64,000 nucleotides of DNA from Rhizobium esperanzae (GTDB taxonomy: Bacteria; Pseudomonadota; Alphaproteobacteria; Rhizobiales; Rhizobiaceae). This document shows, one piece after another, positions 63,765-64,000 of this stretch (position 1 is its first letter; each line of letters starts with the position of its first letter). The notes beneath the pieces are model-generated. The model was not told the origin of the DNA and did no database searches. It saw only the letters and a list, made by a program, of their open reading frames with translations. The position numbers and the translations under genes were made by a program. The stretch is taken from positions 124,001-188,000 of the forward strand of contig NZ_JACIFY010000011.1 in NCBI RefSeq assembly GCF_014197615.1, in the 5' to 3' direction.

Positions 63765-64000
63765 CTATCGCGTGGGTGCCTGCGCATCGCCCTCGACCGG
63801 CGTCGTGGCAAGCGGCGATTGTGCGTCGCCGGAGGCGACGGCTGCGGGCAAGGGTACGTGGCGCTTGCGCTCGCGGATCAGCGTCAGCAGGCCGGAGCAG
63901 ATGATGAGCACGATGCCGAAAGCCATCGGCAGGTCGACGTGATCGTTGAAGAAGAGGTAGCCGAAGCCGATGGCCCAGATCATCTGGCTGTATTGCGGTG
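63765..64000 (-). CDS. EamA/DMT-family transporter, C-terminal part (partial)
   Basis: The visible C-terminus reads QYSQMIWAIGFGYLFFNDHV, PMAFGIVLIICSGLLTLIRE and a polar tail of about 30 residues. The first two are the last two helices of a drug/metabolite (EamA) transporter, ending in the usual E/R-rich stop-transfer. The gene continues past 64000 on the minus strand. Substrate unknown. Confidence 0.8.
   Translation of the reverse strand, partial: PQYSQMIWAIGFGYLFFNDHVDLPMAFGIVLIICSGLLTLIRERKRHVPLPAAVASGDAQSPLATTPVEGDAQAPTR

Noticed and set aside
1..64000. tRNA, rRNA, CRISPR, prophage or IS elements
   Set aside because: No cloverleaf-like T-loops, regularly spaced repeats, transposase or phage structural genes were seen; the repeats present are short palindromic mosaics.

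Overview
The window looks like the chromosome of a fast-growing rhizobium, most likely the Rhizobium leguminosarum/etli group. Base composition is GC-rich with strong third-position GC. It carries the rhizobial lpiA-atvA pair, a sqdBDC sulfolipid operon, the alphaproteobacterial tol-pal-cpoB-tilS-ftsH-glmM order, DUF1465/RcdA, a serC leader RNA and several RIME-type palindromic repeats. There is no phage, IS element, CRISPR array, tRNA or rRNA that I can see. Nearly everything is housekeeping, with a few accessory insertions.

Layout. 1-9.6 kb: end of an OmpA-like gene, an ECF sigma factor with its YCII/DGPF partner, YegP-like protein, an orphan TctC-type binding protein, an ABC exporter, rpmE (L31), rcdA, a DUF1192 gene, an MFS transporter, a 54-aa membrane protein and a PhzF isomerase. 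9.7-19.2 kb: a palindromic repeat, then class I aldolase, pgk, a K+/H+-type antiporter, an AAC(6')-like acetyltransferase, a 59-aa membrane protein, gap and tkt, so most of central triose/pentose metabolism sits together on the minus strand. 19.4-20.4 kb: DUF4164, zapA and a probable 6S RNA. 20.4-43.6 kb: epimerase, ArsR/AHSA1 pair, gnd, MscS-type channel, lpiA-atvA (lysyl-phosphatidylglycerol synthesis and hydrolysis), ruvC-[vapBC]-ruvA-ruvB, a chemoreceptor, yebC, a YmdB-type phosphoesterase and 5-formyltetrahydrofolate cyclo-ligase. Relative to the gene order I expect in related rhizobia this block appears inverted. 43.6-47 kb: sqdC, sqdD, sqdB. 47-57.4 kb: ybgC, tolQRA, a second TolA-III-like gene, tolB, pal, cpoB, tilS, ftsH. 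57.6-64 kb: glmM, an outer-membrane barrel protein, serC, serA, a small hypothetical gene and the end of an EamA transporter.

Most unusual points: (1) a 171-bp RIME-like palindromic element lies inside the reading frame of tilS and adds exactly 57 codons, while a relative of the same element sits between genes at 9.7 kb; (2) tolA is followed at once by a secreted copy of its own C-terminal domain; (3) a vapBC toxin-antitoxin pair splits the ruvCAB operon; (4) the 6S RNA gene is separated from its usual 5-FCL neighbour by an apparent 23-kb inversion. Functions are inferred by reading the translations; no database search was run.
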